DNA of 64,000 nucleotides from Sinorhizobium fredii USDA 257. GTDB lineage: Bacteria; Pseudomonadota; Alphaproteobacteria; Rhizobiales; Rhizobiaceae. The stretch is taken from assembly GCF_000265205.3 (NCBI RefSeq), contig NC_018000.1, positions 5,084,001 through 5,148,000 on the forward strand. The letters run 5' to 3'. This document shows, one piece after another, positions 38,265 through 49,400 of the stretch. The notes below the pieces were generated by a model, which worked only from the letters and a program-made list of their open reading frames with translations, had not been told where the DNA came from and did not search any database. The translations under genes and the position numbers were made by a program. Positions within the stretch are counted from its first letter, which is position 1. Each line of letters opens with the position of its first letter.

Positions 38265-39649
38265 CAGCCATGCCCTTCCTTGGTGAAGCTGCCGGAGACC
38301 GCCCTGCGTTCGCGCAGGAAGGCGGTCGGTTCGCGCGATCCGACGAAGCCACGCGGCTTCCAGACCATGACCACCACCATGGCAAGCCCGAAGATCAGCA
38401 TGCGATAGAGTTCAGGCGTGAAGTTGGGCCCGAAGATCATCTTCAGGAAGGTGAGTTCGCGTAGGATCTCCGTACCGCCAATCATCACGACCGCAGCGAC
38501 GAAGATACCGGTCAAAGACCCCATGCCGCCGAGCACGACGATGGCAAGGATGACGGCCGACTCGAGGAAGACGAAGGATTCCGGAGATACGAAGCCCTGG
38601 CGCACCGCGAAGAACGAGCCTGCAAACCCGCCGAACATGGCGCCCGTGGCAAATGCAGTCAGCTTCGTGGTCGTCGTGTTGATGCCGAGCGAACGGCAGG
38701 CGATCTCGTCCTCGCGAAGCGCTTCCCAGGCCCGACCGACTGGCATGCGGCGCAGCCGGATGGTGACGAAGGCCGTCAACAGCGCCAGGCCAAGGATCAG
38801 GTAGAAGAGGAAGATCTTGTAGTAGGCCGAAGAGATCGGAAGCCCCATCAGCGCCGCGAAGCCGTCCTTCGAGGCATCGAACTTGATGCCGAACAGTGTC
38901 GCCTTGGCGATGCCCGACACGCCGAACGTGCCCTTGGTAACCTCGGTCCAGTTGATCAGCACGAGGCGGATGATCTCACCGAAAGCGAGCGTCACGATCG
39001 CCAGATAGTCGCCACGCAATCGTAGTACCGGGAAGCCGAGGACCACGCCCCAGCAGGCGGCGAGAAGGCCCGCGACCGGCAGCAGCACCCAGAAGGACAG
39101 GCCTAAATAGCTGGAGAGCAGCGCATAGGAATAGGCACCGACCGCATAGAAGGCCACATAGCCGAGGTCGAGCAGACCGGCGAGGCCCACCACGATGTTG
39201 AGACCCCAGGCGAGCATCACATAGATCAGGATCTGTACGCCGAAATTGTCGACCCATTTGAGCGAACCCTGGATGCCAAAAAGCGCGACGATGACTGGCG
39301 GATAGAGCACAAGCGCGAGGATCGCGATCTTCGAGAAGTTGCGGCTGAAGAAGCTCTCCTCCTTCGCCACCTCTGGAGCAGCGGCCTTGACCGCCTTGCG
39401 TTGAGCGAGCCATGGCTGCACGTAGGCAACCATGAGGAAGCGGCCGACCATGGCGGTGATCACGAAGATCGCCAGCAGGCCCCAGCGCTGGTTGAGGATT
39501 AGCTCGTTGCGGATGTTCTGATCGGTCTTGAGACCGACGAACAGCACGAACAGCCCAAGCGTGATGAGCCCCGAGAAGACAGCCTCGCGCAGGGCCCGCG
39601 CCGTCAGCTCACTGCCGGCGCTTGCAGTCGTAGATGCAACATTTGCCAT
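38264..39649 (-). CDS. livM: Branched-chain amino acid ABC transporter, permease LivM
   Basis: 461 residues, long for the family because of an N-terminal extension of about 130 residues with two extra hydrophobic segments, as in other alphaproteobacterial LivM proteins. The core carries GLNIVVGLAGLLDLGYVAFYAVGAY and the EAA-like GRAWEALREDEIACRSLGIN. It forms the channel with LivH, 4 bp downstream of livH. Confidence 0.94.
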   Translation of the reverse strand: MANVASTTASAGSELTARALREAVFSGLITLGLFVLFVGLKTDQNIRNELILNQRWGLLAIFVITAMVGRFLMVAYVQPWLAQRKAVKAAAPEVAKEESFFSRNFSKIAILALVLYPPVIVALFGIQGSLKWVDNFGVQILIYVMLAWGLNIVVGLAGLLDLGYVAFYAVGAYSYALLSSYLGLSFWVLLPVAGLLAACWGVVLGFPVLRLRGDYLAIVTLAFGEIIRLVLINWTEVTKGTFGVSGIAKATLFGIKFDASKDGFAALMGLPISSAYYKIFLFYLILGLALLTAFVTIRLRRMPVGRAWEALREDEIACRSLGINTTTTKLTAFATGAMFGGFAGSFFAVRQGFVSPESFVFLESAVILAIVVLGGMGSLTGIFVAAVVMIGGTEILRELTFLKMIFGPNFTPELYRMLIFGLAMVVVMVWKPRGFVGSREPTAFLRERRAVSGSFTKEGHG

Positions 39650-39653
39650 GGAA

Positions 39654-40559
<906 letters not shown>

Positions 40560-40939
40560 TCTTCCCCTGGACCGGATCCTGATGGTCCGATCTCTTTTTA
40601 TTAGTTTTCGTTCACAAGCGTACTCTGAGCCGATTTCATACCTCTTTCAAACGAAAATGAAAGTCAAAAAATCGCGCGACCCGCAGATTCTTCCGAGATA
40701 AAATCGATTTGACGCTTTTCGTGCCAAGAAAATCAAAAATTTTGCAGCCTTCGCACCAAAAATGATCAATTTTCGGCGCGGAAATCAGAAAAGCGCGGCG
40801 TCTGCGTCATCAACCTATGAGAAAAAAATATGACTCTCCTGGTACTAGTATCCAGTTGATTTGGCCCGAAATCATCGTGATCTAGGATCTACGGCTATAC
40901 GTCCGAATCGACGCCGCGACAGCTCAGAGAACAGGGACG
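40560..40939. other. Divergent intergenic region between livH and cysQ, no gene seen
   Basis: About 380 bp, clearly more A/T-rich than the surroundings between 40600 and 40860. It lies between the divergent starts of livH and cysQ and must carry both promoters. I found no convincing palindrome or small reading frame. Confidence 0.6.
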
Positions 40940-41716
40940 ATGTTGGAAGTATTAGAAAGATCGGCGCTTGCGGCCGGGCGGGCGATCATGGAAATCTACA
41001 ATACCGGCCCAGCCGTGACCTACAAGGCGGACACCTCGCCGGTCACCGACGCGGATCATCGTGCCGAGCGCATCATCCTTGACGATCTGGCCACCGCCTT
41101 TCCCGACATACCGGTCATCGCCGAGGAAGCCGTTGCCGCCGGGCATGCCCCGCACATCGCCGGCAAGCCATTCTTCCTCGTCGATCCTCTCGACGGCACC
41201 AAGGAATTCGTCGAGCGTAACAGCCACTTCACGGTCAACATTGCGCTTATCGAAAACGGCGCTCCGGTCGCAGGCGTCGTCCATGCGCCGGCACTCGGAG
41301 TGATCTATGCGACAAGCGGCGGAGTGGCCTTCAAGGCAACAGTAGAAGACAACCGGATATGTGGCTCATGGCAGCCTATCGGCTGCCGCAAATGCGGCGA
41401 TCGGCCACTCGCTCTGACGAGCCGCTGGCACAACAGCGCCGAAACGCTCGTCTATCTCGCTGAACACCGCATCACCGACCATGAGGCCGTCGGCTCGTCG
41501 CTGAAGTTCTGCCTGCTCGCCGAGGGCTACGCCGACATCTATCCGCGCTTCAGTCGCACGATGGAATGGGATACCGCCGCCGGCGATGCGATCCTGCGGG
41601 CGGCGGGTGGGGAAACGCTGGCGATCGACGGCGGGCCGCTTGCCTATGGCAAGCGCAACCAGCCAAACGACAGCGACTTCGCCAATCCCTGGTTCATCTC
41701 GCGCGGCACGGCGTGA
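40940..41716 (+). CDS. cysQ: 3'(2'),5'-bisphosphate nucleotidase CysQ
   Basis: 258 residues, inositol-monophosphatase superfamily. The metal motifs are VIAEEA near residue 60, DPLDGTKEF near 87, and WDTAAGDAILRAAGG near the end. It hydrolyses PAP to AMP, recycling the by-product of sulfate assimilation and protecting from PAP toxicity. It is divergent from livH and convergent with the response regulator. Confidence 0.93.
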   Translation: MLEVLERSALAAGRAIMEIYNTGPAVTYKADTSPVTDADHRAERIILDDLATAFPDIPVIAEEAVAAGHAPHIAGKPFFLVDPLDGTKEFVERNSHFTVNIALIENGAPVAGVVHAPALGVIYATSGGVAFKATVEDNRICGSWQPIGCRKCGDRPLALTSRWHNSAETLVYLAEHRITDHEAVGSSLKFCLLAEGYADIYPRFSRTMEWDTAAGDAILRAAGGETLAIDGGPLAYGKRNQPNDSDFANPWFISRGTA

Positions 41717-41730
41717 ATCGCCGCTCGACT

Positions 41731-42114
41731 TCAAGGATTTCCCGGACGGAAAGCCGCCGCGATGAGACTGCTGAGACTGCCTTCGCTGAAAGGCTTTTCG
41801 ATCCGCGGAATATCGCGGAGATGACCGGGCAGGGCCAGCAAATCGCCGTAGCCGCTGGTGAACCCGAAATTGATGCCCCGTGCGATCAGCGATTCGGCAA
41901 CGGCGAAGCTCGTCTCGTCGCCGAGATTGATATCGAGAATGGCGAAGTCGATCGGATGAGCGCCGACAATTTCCATCGCCTTCTCAGTTGTGGTGGCGAT
42001 GTGCACGCTCGTGACGCCGAGCGCCCCGAGGATTTCCTCCATATCCATGGCGATGAGAAAGTTGTCCTCGACAACGAGCACCGATCTGATGGTCGGCGAA
42101 ATCTGATTCATCAT
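41731..42114 (-). CDS. Single-domain response regulator (receiver only)
   Basis: 127 residues: one CheY-like receiver and no output domain. The acidic pair is in VLVVEDNF, the phosphorylated Asp in FAILDINLGD, the Thr/Ser in FTSGYGD and the conserved Lys in RIEKPFS. The LVVEDNFLIAMDMEE opening is like the receiver proteins paired with HWE/PAS kinases in rhizobia. No kinase is adjacent. The neighbouring Crp/Fnr gene is upstream on the same strand, about 126 bp away. Confidence 0.88.
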   Translation of the reverse strand: MMNQISPTIRSVLVVEDNFLIAMDMEEILGALGVTSVHIATTTEKAMEIVGAHPIDFAILDINLGDETSFAVAESLIARGINFGFTSGYGDLLALPGHLRDIPRIEKPFSEGSLSSLIAAAFRPGNP

Positions 42115-42240
42115 CTATTTGCATCCTCGGTCCCCTCGTTCTTCCGCGACCCGACCACATTGCGCACCCTAGGCCAGACGGAGAAGTATGGCATTTAAGA
42201 AAGACATGTCTCGCTCCTTTGAAACAGCCAGTTCCGGAAA

Positions 42241-42993
42241 TCAAATCAGCGGCCTTTTCGTTTCCTTGAACCCCTCCCATCCGGCCAGCGCCAACAAGCC
42301 GCCGATGTCGAGGACATTGCACCCTCCTTCGGCCCAGCGAATGAGCTTGAGCGCGGCCAGCTTCCTCAGTGTCTTGTTGGTGTGGACGATCGACAGGCCG
42401 AGCGTGTCGGCAAGATGTTGCTGGGTGATTGGAATGGCGACGCGGCCGCCACGGAACAGTTCCAGCACCTCCGCCCTCTGATAGAGAAAGGCGAGGAGAT
42501 AGGCCGCCCGTTCGAGCGCCGAGCGCCGGCCGATGCTCAAGAGGTTTTCGTCCAATATGCGCTCCTCGCGGGCGGCAATCCAGGTCAGGTCAAAGGCAAG
42601 TTCGGGATGGCGCCCGTAGAGCTGACCAAGCCTGCTTCGCTTGAAGACGCACAGGGTAACCGGCGAGAGCGCTTCGATCGAGTGCTGCATCTCGCCCATG
42701 AGGCTACCCTGCAGCCCGACGATATCGCCGGGCATCACATAGTTCAGTATCTGCCGGCGTCCGTCGTCCAGCATCTTGTAGCGAAATCCCCAGCCGGAGA
42801 GCACAGTGAAAAGATGCTCGCTTGTCTCGCCTTCGGCAAGGATGGTCGCGCCGCTTTCGACGGTCTGCTCTCCGATTTTGAAGTCCGATACAAAGGCGAG
42901 TTCCTCTGGCGTGAACGGACGGAACACGTCGAGCGGCCGCAGGGGACAGTCCTGACAGGGTGTGCCTTTGCCGAACTTGCCTTCAACAGCCAT
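42241..42993 (-). CDS. Crp/Fnr-family transcriptional regulator
   Basis: 250 residues from ATG 42993 (MAVEGKFGKG). It has an N-terminal CQDC pair at residues 13-16 ahead of the cyclic-nucleotide-like beta roll and another Cys in PVTLCVFKR, an incomplete FNR-like cysteine set. The DNA-binding helix is QQHLADTLGLSIVHTNKTLRKL. Redox or NO sensing is possible, but an Fe-S cluster is uncertain. It is divergent from an SDR gene. Confidence 0.88.
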   Translation of the reverse strand: MAVEGKFGKGTPCQDCPLRPLDVFRPFTPEELAFVSDFKIGEQTVESGATILAEGETSEHLFTVLSGWGFRYKMLDDGRRQILNYVMPGDIVGLQGSLMGEMQHSIEALSPVTLCVFKRSRLGQLYGRHPELAFDLTWIAAREERILDENLLSIGRRSALERAAYLLAFLYQRAEVLELFRGGRVAIPITQQHLADTLGLSIVHTNKTLRKLAALKLIRWAEGGCNVLDIGGLLALAGWEGFKETKRPLI

Positions 42994-43144
42994 GGAATGT
43001 CTCGCGGCGGGGGGAACGCACTCACTCAGCGACCGAACAACAGGATCGTGCCTCGGAGAACCATCGGCGCCCATCCCTCATGGACTTGTGCGCCACCGGG
43101 CCCTATGTCTCCTCGATCGTCCGTCGCAAGCAGGATTGTGAACC

Positions 43145-44005
43145 ATGTTGTCCTATTCCGCCATCGCCAAAAACAATGTCGCCGTCGTCACCGGCGCCGC
43201 CTCCGGCATCGGACTTGCCGCAGCAATGCGTTTCGCCGATCGCGGCATGAAGGTCGTGCTTGCCGATCTTGCCGGCGAGCGGCTGCAGGCGGCGGCGGCG
43301 AAAGTGGCGAAGTTTGCTCCGGGCGGGGCCGCCGATGTCGCTGCGATCGCGACGGACGTCTCCCGGGCCGACGAGCTTGTCGCGCTGGCGCGCGCCACGC
43401 GCGAGCGATTCGGCCATGTGCATGTGCTGATGAACAATGCCGGCATTCAGCCCGGCAGTTCGACGTTCGGGCCACTGGAGAACTGGGAAGCGGTGATCGG
43501 CGTCAATCTCTGGGGCGTGATCAACGGCTCGCGCATTTTCGCGCCTGCCATGATCGCGCATGGCGAGCCCGCGCTGATCATCAATACCGGTTCCAAGCAG
43601 GGTATCACTACGCCGCCCGGAGATCCGGCCTACAACGTCTCGAAAGCCGGCGTGAAAGTTTTCACCGAGGCGCTTCAGCACGAGTTGCGCAATAGCGAGA
43701 ACTGCAAGGTCAATGCGCATCTCTTGATACCCGGCTTCGTCTACACGGCGCTGACCGCGCATGGCCGCACGGAAAAGCCGGCCGGTGCCTGGACGCCGGA
43801 GCAGACGGTCGATTTCATGCTGGAGAGCCTCGCCAGTGGCGATTTCTACATCCTCTGCCCCGACAATGAGGTCGAAAGGCCCACGGACGAAAAGCGCATC
43901 CTGTGGGCCGCCGGCGATATCGTCGAGAACCGCCCTCCCCTTTCGCGCTGGCACCCGGAGCATGGCGAGGCTTTCCGCGCCTTCCTCGCCGGAAAACGGG
44001 ATTGA
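43145..44005 (+). CDS. Short-chain dehydrogenase/reductase
   Basis: 286 residues. The cofactor loop TGAASGIG, NNAG, the Ser in INTGSKQG and the YNVSK catalytic pair are intact. The C-terminal region is about 30 residues longer than the minimal SDR. Its substrate is unknown. The fused VOC/hydrolase gene follows after 67 bp, so co-transcription is plausible; the Crp/Fnr gene is divergent. Confidence 0.88.
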   Translation: MLSYSAIAKNNVAVVTGAASGIGLAAAMRFADRGMKVVLADLAGERLQAAAAKVAKFAPGGAADVAAIATDVSRADELVALARATRERFGHVHVLMNNAGIQPGSSTFGPLENWEAVIGVNLWGVINGSRIFAPAMIAHGEPALIINTGSKQGITTPPGDPAYNVSKAGVKVFTEALQHELRNSENCKVNAHLLIPGFVYTALTAHGRTEKPAGAWTPEQTVDFMLESLASGDFYILCPDNEVERPTDEKRILWAAGDIVENRPPLSRWHPEHGEAFRAFLAGKRD

Positions 44006-44072
44006 ACGACGTTCCGACTTGATCGATCTTTCAAGCATGAACCGCCACGGACGGCGGCAGGAGGCTAAGACC

Positions 44073-45629
44073 GTGCCCAGCGGCATCCACCACATCACGC
44101 TGATCAGCCGCAAGGTCCAAGCGAATGTCGACTTCTATGTCGGATTCCTCGGCCTGCACCTCGTCAAGCGAACCGGCGGCTTCGAAGATCCCAATCAATT
44201 GCATCTCTTCTATGGGGATGCGTCGGGATCGCCCGGCTCGCTCGTTTCCTTCCTGATCTGGGAGGATGGTTCGCCGGGGCGCGTCGGCTCCGGCCAGCCG
44301 AGCGAGATCGCCTTCGCCATCCCGGCGGAAAGCATCGGCTTCTGGCTGACGCGCGCGCTGCAGTTCAACGTTCAGATAACCGGACCGGCGCAGGAGTTCG
44401 GCGAACCCGTGCTGCGGCTCAAGGATCCGGATGGGGTGATCGTCAAGCTGGTCGGCACCGATGCGCTCGCCGAGCCGGCGCCCTGGGCAAGCCGGGACAT
44501 TCCGGAAGCGGACTCGATCCGGCGCTTGCGCGGAGCGACCGTGCTGACCGAAAAGCCCAAGGAGACGGCGCACTTTCTTCGCAGTCATTTCGGCTATCGC
44601 GAGGCTGCCGCGACGGATACGATCCATCGCCTCGTCTCGTCATCCGGCGATGTCGTCGACGTGCGCGACGCGAGTGGCTTCTGGGCCGCCGCGCCCGGCA
44701 CCGGCACGATCGATCATATCGCTTTCCGCGCCCTGGACGAGGCGACGGTTCTTGCCGTGCGCGCCGATCTTGAGCAGGAACACGCCGGCGCCACCAACGC
44801 GCATGACCGGAAGTATTTCTTCTCGCTTTATGTGCGCGAGCCGGGGGGCTCGCTGTACGAGCTTGCCACGGACGGCCCCGGCTTTGCGATCGATGAACTT
44901 CCGGACGCGCTCGGTTCGAAGCTCTTCCTGCCGCCGCATCTCAGCAGCGATCCCGCCGCGACAGTGGTGCGGCTGCCGCAATTCGCGCTGCCGGGTGAAC
45001 CGCGGCTGACGCTTCGCGAGCTGCCCTTCGTCCACCGCTTCCATCACCCGGAGCGGATGAACGAACGGACCTTCGTGCTGCTGCACGGCAGCGGCGGCAA
45101 CGAGACCGACATGCTTCCCTTCGGCCACCAGCTCGATCCGCGCGCGACGCTCATGGGCGTGCGCGGCCGCAGCACCGAGGAGGGATTTCCGCGCTGGTTT
45201 CGCCGCTTGTCGATGACCAGCTTCGACCAGCGCGACATCCGCTCGGAAGCGGAAGCCTTCGCCGCCTTCGTCGAAGAGGCACGCGAGGGCTACGGGCTCG
45301 ACCTCGCGAGGACCGTGTTCATCGGCTATTCGAACGGCGCAAATTTGCTGGCGGCCGTCATGCTCCTTCACCCGGGCGTCATCAGGAATGCGGTGCTGAT
45401 GCGGGCGATGGCGGCTCTCGAGGATGCGCCGAAGGCCGATCTTGCGGGTACGAACGTCCTGATGCTGACCGGCAAGGACGACCTCTATGGCAAACATGCG
45501 CCGCAGTTGAAGGCGGAATTGCAGGAAAGCGGCGCGAATTTCGAGGCGGTCGATCTGGACACGGGCCACGGCATCGGCCCGGAAGACATTGCGGTCATTC
45601 GGCCGTGGCTCACGGAAACCGGGCTTTGA
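44073..45629 (+). CDS. Fusion of a ring-cleaving (VOC) dioxygenase and an MhqD-like alpha/beta hydrolase
   Basis: 518 residues from GTG 44073, chosen because AGGAGG lies 8 bp upstream; an ATG at 44037 is an alternative. Residues 1 to about 310 form two VOC modules with metal ligands in SGIHHITLI, TIDHIAFR and LYELATDGPG, as in MhqO-type dioxygenases. From about residue 330 a carboxylesterase domain follows, with VLLHGSGGNETDM, the nucleophile in FIGYSNGANLL, Asp in LTGKDDLYG and His in DTGHGIG. In Bacillus the equivalents MhqO and MhqD are separate proteins of quinone defence. The fused form suggests cleavage of a quinol ring and hydrolysis of the product in one protein. Confidence 0.85.
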   Translation: MPSGIHHITLISRKVQANVDFYVGFLGLHLVKRTGGFEDPNQLHLFYGDASGSPGSLVSFLIWEDGSPGRVGSGQPSEIAFAIPAESIGFWLTRALQFNVQITGPAQEFGEPVLRLKDPDGVIVKLVGTDALAEPAPWASRDIPEADSIRRLRGATVLTEKPKETAHFLRSHFGYREAAATDTIHRLVSSSGDVVDVRDASGFWAAAPGTGTIDHIAFRALDEATVLAVRADLEQEHAGATNAHDRKYFFSLYVREPGGSLYELATDGPGFAIDELPDALGSKLFLPPHLSSDPAATVVRLPQFALPGEPRLTLRELPFVHRFHHPERMNERTFVLLHGSGGNETDMLPFGHQLDPRATLMGVRGRSTEEGFPRWFRRLSMTSFDQRDIRSEAEAFAAFVEEAREGYGLDLARTVFIGYSNGANLLAAVMLLHPGVIRNAVLMRAMAALEDAPKADLAGTNVLMLTGKDDLYGKHAPQLKAELQESGANFEAVDLDTGHGIGPEDIAVIRPWLTETGL

Positions 45630-46419
45630 GCATGGCGATGCGCACTCCTCGTTCGCAACAGCGTCGCGACCGCGTGCGGCGCCGAATTAGCGGAATGAGT
45701 ATGGCGGGCTCGGGGACCGAACGAGGCAAAGGTGAGAGGGACATATCACGCTCGCTGGTAGCAAGAATGTACGCGGCGATAAATTTCTGGATGCAGTGTT
45801 AACGACAGGCCGAAAGCTCTCCAGTATAGATAAATGCTCAATGGATGAGCATGCGACGATCATAAGAGACCACGCTAGGCTTACTCCGTTTTGCATTAAA
45901 GTAGTAATCAGAAAGTTTAGTTTTCTAATTTATCAAAAATGTTAAGACGTTAACAAAGTATAGGGGATTGCCGAAGCCGCTGACACGTTTAAGAAGCGGT
46001 TGACGGGACTCAAAAATAAATTTGGCAAAGTATTACCGGACCGCTGCTTGAACGCTGTCCGGGGAGGAGCAGGCGTGTGTAGAGTAGTTTCGCCCAATGA
46101 GGGCGCGCCGGCTTTGAACACGGGGAAGCCGGCCGGGGCTGGCCGGTTTTCCACACCCTTTCTAAACGCGATCTGCATCGCGACGAATTTCTCCAATCCC
46201 CGACGGTACAGCCACTCTGGACGCCCTTGCCCGGAATTCTCCGGGAGTCACCTGGGTTTGCGAATACGGAATTCAGACGCCTTTTGCGCGTGCGCGCGAA
46301 ATCTTGAAACAGCAGCATATCAGGTCGACGGCCGGACCGTGGAGGGGAAGGCCGCCGCTATCTATCAAACTTGAAATCACACGACCCGAGCAGGGCACCC
46401 AAAGTAATGGAGAGGGCTT
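45630..46419. other. Long intergenic region upstream of the adhesin, with one terminator-like hairpin
   Basis: About 790 bp, A/T-rich between 45800 and 46030 and with no convincing gene on either strand. At 46129-46150 a CCGGCC/GGCCGG stem with a GGGGCT loop ends in four Ts on the plus strand, some 270 bp before the adhesin ATG. A short untranslated transcript ending there is possible. Confidence 0.45.
46129..46150 (+). terminator. Hairpin with T-run in the adhesin leader region
   Basis: CCGGCC (46129-46134), loop GGGGCT, GGCCGG (46141-46146), then TTTT. It could end a small RNA or a leader transcript. Confidence 0.4.
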
Positions 46420-49400
46420 ATGGCGACGCAGACCACAGGTGGTGGGAGCACTACATCCTTCAACAACGCTCCGCAGGCGCAGGGCAACACCTATGGATGG
46501 ACTGAAGAGCAGCTGCTGGCGTCCGGAATCTACGATGCGGCTACCTGCACCATCGCGCTGAACGTGATGTCCAACGATCTCGGCGGCAAGGCGAAGACTC
46601 TCTGGTCGATCGACGACGGCGGCTCGAATTTTATGAGTGAGCTGTTGCAGAGCAATATCACAACAGGCTGGGAGAAGACCGCCGAAGGAAACTGGATCCG
46701 AATCTACAGCGGAAAGATCGAATTCAGGATCGATAACGGTTCCAATTCGCCTGAGAATGCCCGGAGCGTGGATTCGCTGACTGAGGGCGAGTCTATTCAG
46801 GACTCTTTCTATTATTCCATCCGGCTATCCAATGGCACGCTCAGCTACGCGAAAGTGACGCTGGACATCGTCGGCCAGAACGACGCGGCAGCGATCGGCG
46901 GCACGTCCGCAGGGTCCGTAATCGAAGCAGGAGGCACGAGCAATGGCGACCCCGGTTCGGCGACTGCCGCCGGCACACTGAACGTCTATGATGTCGATAC
47001 CGGCCAGAAACATTTCCAGGCGCCTCAAGAGAATGCGCTCGACGGCACCTACGGCCGCTTCAGCTTCGACGCGACGACGGGGGCGTGGACGTACGCGCTC
47101 GACAACGCGTGCGCGGCGACGCAGGCACTGACCGCCGGCCAGGTGGTAACAGAGACGCTGACGGTGTGGTCGGCCGACGGTACGGTCAGTCGAGACGTCG
47201 TGGTGACCATCACCGGCAGCAACGACGCCCCGGCGGTGTCGGCGGCGGTCGCGGCGAGCCGCGGCGAGGACGAGGCGGGCTTCAGCGTCGATCTGCTGGC
47301 GGGGGCGAGCGATGCCGATGCCAGCGATGTGCTGCACGTCGCCGGCCTGACGCTGACGGGCGGCGACGCCTCCGGCGTCACCGTCGACGGCGACGGCCTG
47401 TCGGTCGACCCGAGCGCCTACAATTATCTCGCCGTCGGCGAGACCGCGGTCATCACCTACAGCTACAACATCATCGACGGCCATGGCGGCGCGGTGGCGC
47501 AGACCGCCACCATCACCATCACCGGCAGCAACGACCAGCCGACGGTGTCGGCGGCGGTCGCGGCGAGCCGCGGCGAGGACGAGGCGGGCTTTCAGCGTCG
47601 ATCTGCTGGCGGGGGCGAGCGATGCCGATGCCAGCGATGTGCTGCACGTCGCCGGCCTGACGCTGACGGGCGGCAATGCCTCCGGCGTCACCGTCGACGG
47701 CGACGGCCTGTCGGTCGACCCGAGCGCCTACAATTATCTCGCCGTCGGCGAGACCGCCGTCATCACCTACAGCTACAACATCATCGACGGCCACGGCGGT
47801 GCGGTGGCGCAAACCGCCACCATCACCATCACCGGCAGCAACGACCAGCCGGCGGTGTCGGCGGCGGTCGCGGCGAGCCGCGGCGAGGACGAGGCGGGCT
47901 TCAGCGTCGATCTGCTGGCGGGGGCGAGCGATGCCGATGCCAGCGACGTGCTGCACGTCGCCGGCCTGACGCTGACGGGCGGCGACGCTTCCGGCGTCAG
48001 CGTCGACGGCGACGGCCTGTCGGTCGACCCGAGCGCCTACAATTATCTCGCCGTCGGCGAGACCGCCGTCATCACCTACAGCTACAACGTCGTCGACGGC
48101 CATGGCGGTGCGGTGGCGCAAACCGCCACCATCACCATCACCGGCAGCAACGACCAGCCGGCGGTGTCGGCCGCGGTCGCGGCGAGCCGCGGCGAGGACG
48201 AGGCGGGCTTCAGCGTCGATCTGCTGGCGGGGGCGAGCGATGCCGATGCCAGCGACGTGCTGCACGTCGCCGGCCTGACGCTGACGGGCGGCGACGCCTC
48301 CGGCGTCACCGTCGACGGCGACGGCCTGTCGGTCGACCCGAGCGCCTACAATTATCTCGCCGTCGGCGAGACCGCCGTCATCACCTACAGCTACAACATC
48401 GTCGACGGCCATGGCGGTGCGGTGGCGCAAACCGCCACCATCACCATCACCGGCAGCAACGACCAGCCGGACGGTGTCGGCGGCGGTCGCGGCGAGCCGC
48501 GGCGAGGACGAGGCGGGCTTCAGCGTCGATCTGCTGGCGGGGGCGAGCGATGCCGATGCCAGCGACGTGCTGCACGTCGCCGGCCTGACGCTGACGGGCG
48601 GCGACGCCTCCGGCGTCACGTCGACGGCGACGGCCTGTCGGTCGACCCGAGCGCCTACAATTATCTCGCCGTCGGCGAGACCGCCGTCATCACCTACAGC
48701 TACAACGTCGTCGACGGTCATGGCGGTGCGGTGGCGCAAACCGCCACCATCACCATCACCTGCAGCAACGACCAGCCGGCGGTGTCGGCCGCGGTCGCGG
48801 CGAGCCGCGCCGAGGACGATGTGGGCTTCATCGTCGATCTGCTGGCGGGGGCGAGCGATGCCGATGCCAGTGACGTGCTGCACGTCGCCGGCCTGACGCT
48901 GACGGGCGGCGACGCCTCCGGCGTCAGCGTCGACGGCGACGGCCTGTCGGTCGACCCGAGCGCCTACAATTATCTCGGCGTCGGCGAAACCGCGGTCATC
49001 ACCTACAGCTACGACATCGTCGACGGCCACGGCGGTGCGGTGGCGCAGACCGCCGCCATCACCATCACCGGTGCCAACGATGCCCCGGTCAACACAGTAC
49101 CAGACTCCCAGACAGTCGGCTCCAACACCGCAACCGCAATTACCGGTGTCGCAGTGACCGATGTGGACAGCGCCAACGTGACCACAACTCTCTCCGTATC
49201 CAGCGGCAAACTGACGGTTGGAACGGGAGGAGGTCTCACCGTGAACAACAACGGCACGAACACCGTGACGATCAGTGGGACCCTTGCCCAGGTGAATGCC
49301 GCGCTTGCTACGCTGAGCTATCTCAGTAACGCCAATTACAGCGGTGCCGACACGTTGACCGTGGTGACATCGGACGGTGTTCTGAGTGACACGGACACGG

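Noticed and set aside
45825..45834. GTATAGATAA, a 9/10 match to a BioR box
   Set aside because: It lies in an A/T-rich gap far from any biotin gene, where such a match is expected by chance.
46000..46374. A 124-codon open frame in the adhesin leader
   Set aside because: The composition is mixed, there is no good RBS, it includes the terminator-like hairpin, and it matches no family I recognise.
47519..49030. A 503-codon minus-strand frame in the adhesin repeats
   Set aside because: The frame merely repeats the complement of the tandem unit; stop codons are lacking in all frames of this G/C-rich repeat.
47236..49090. Regular repeats considered as a CRISPR array
   Set aside because: Units are 309 bp, directly adjoining and coding for a VCBS-like module; there are no short repeats with unique spacers.
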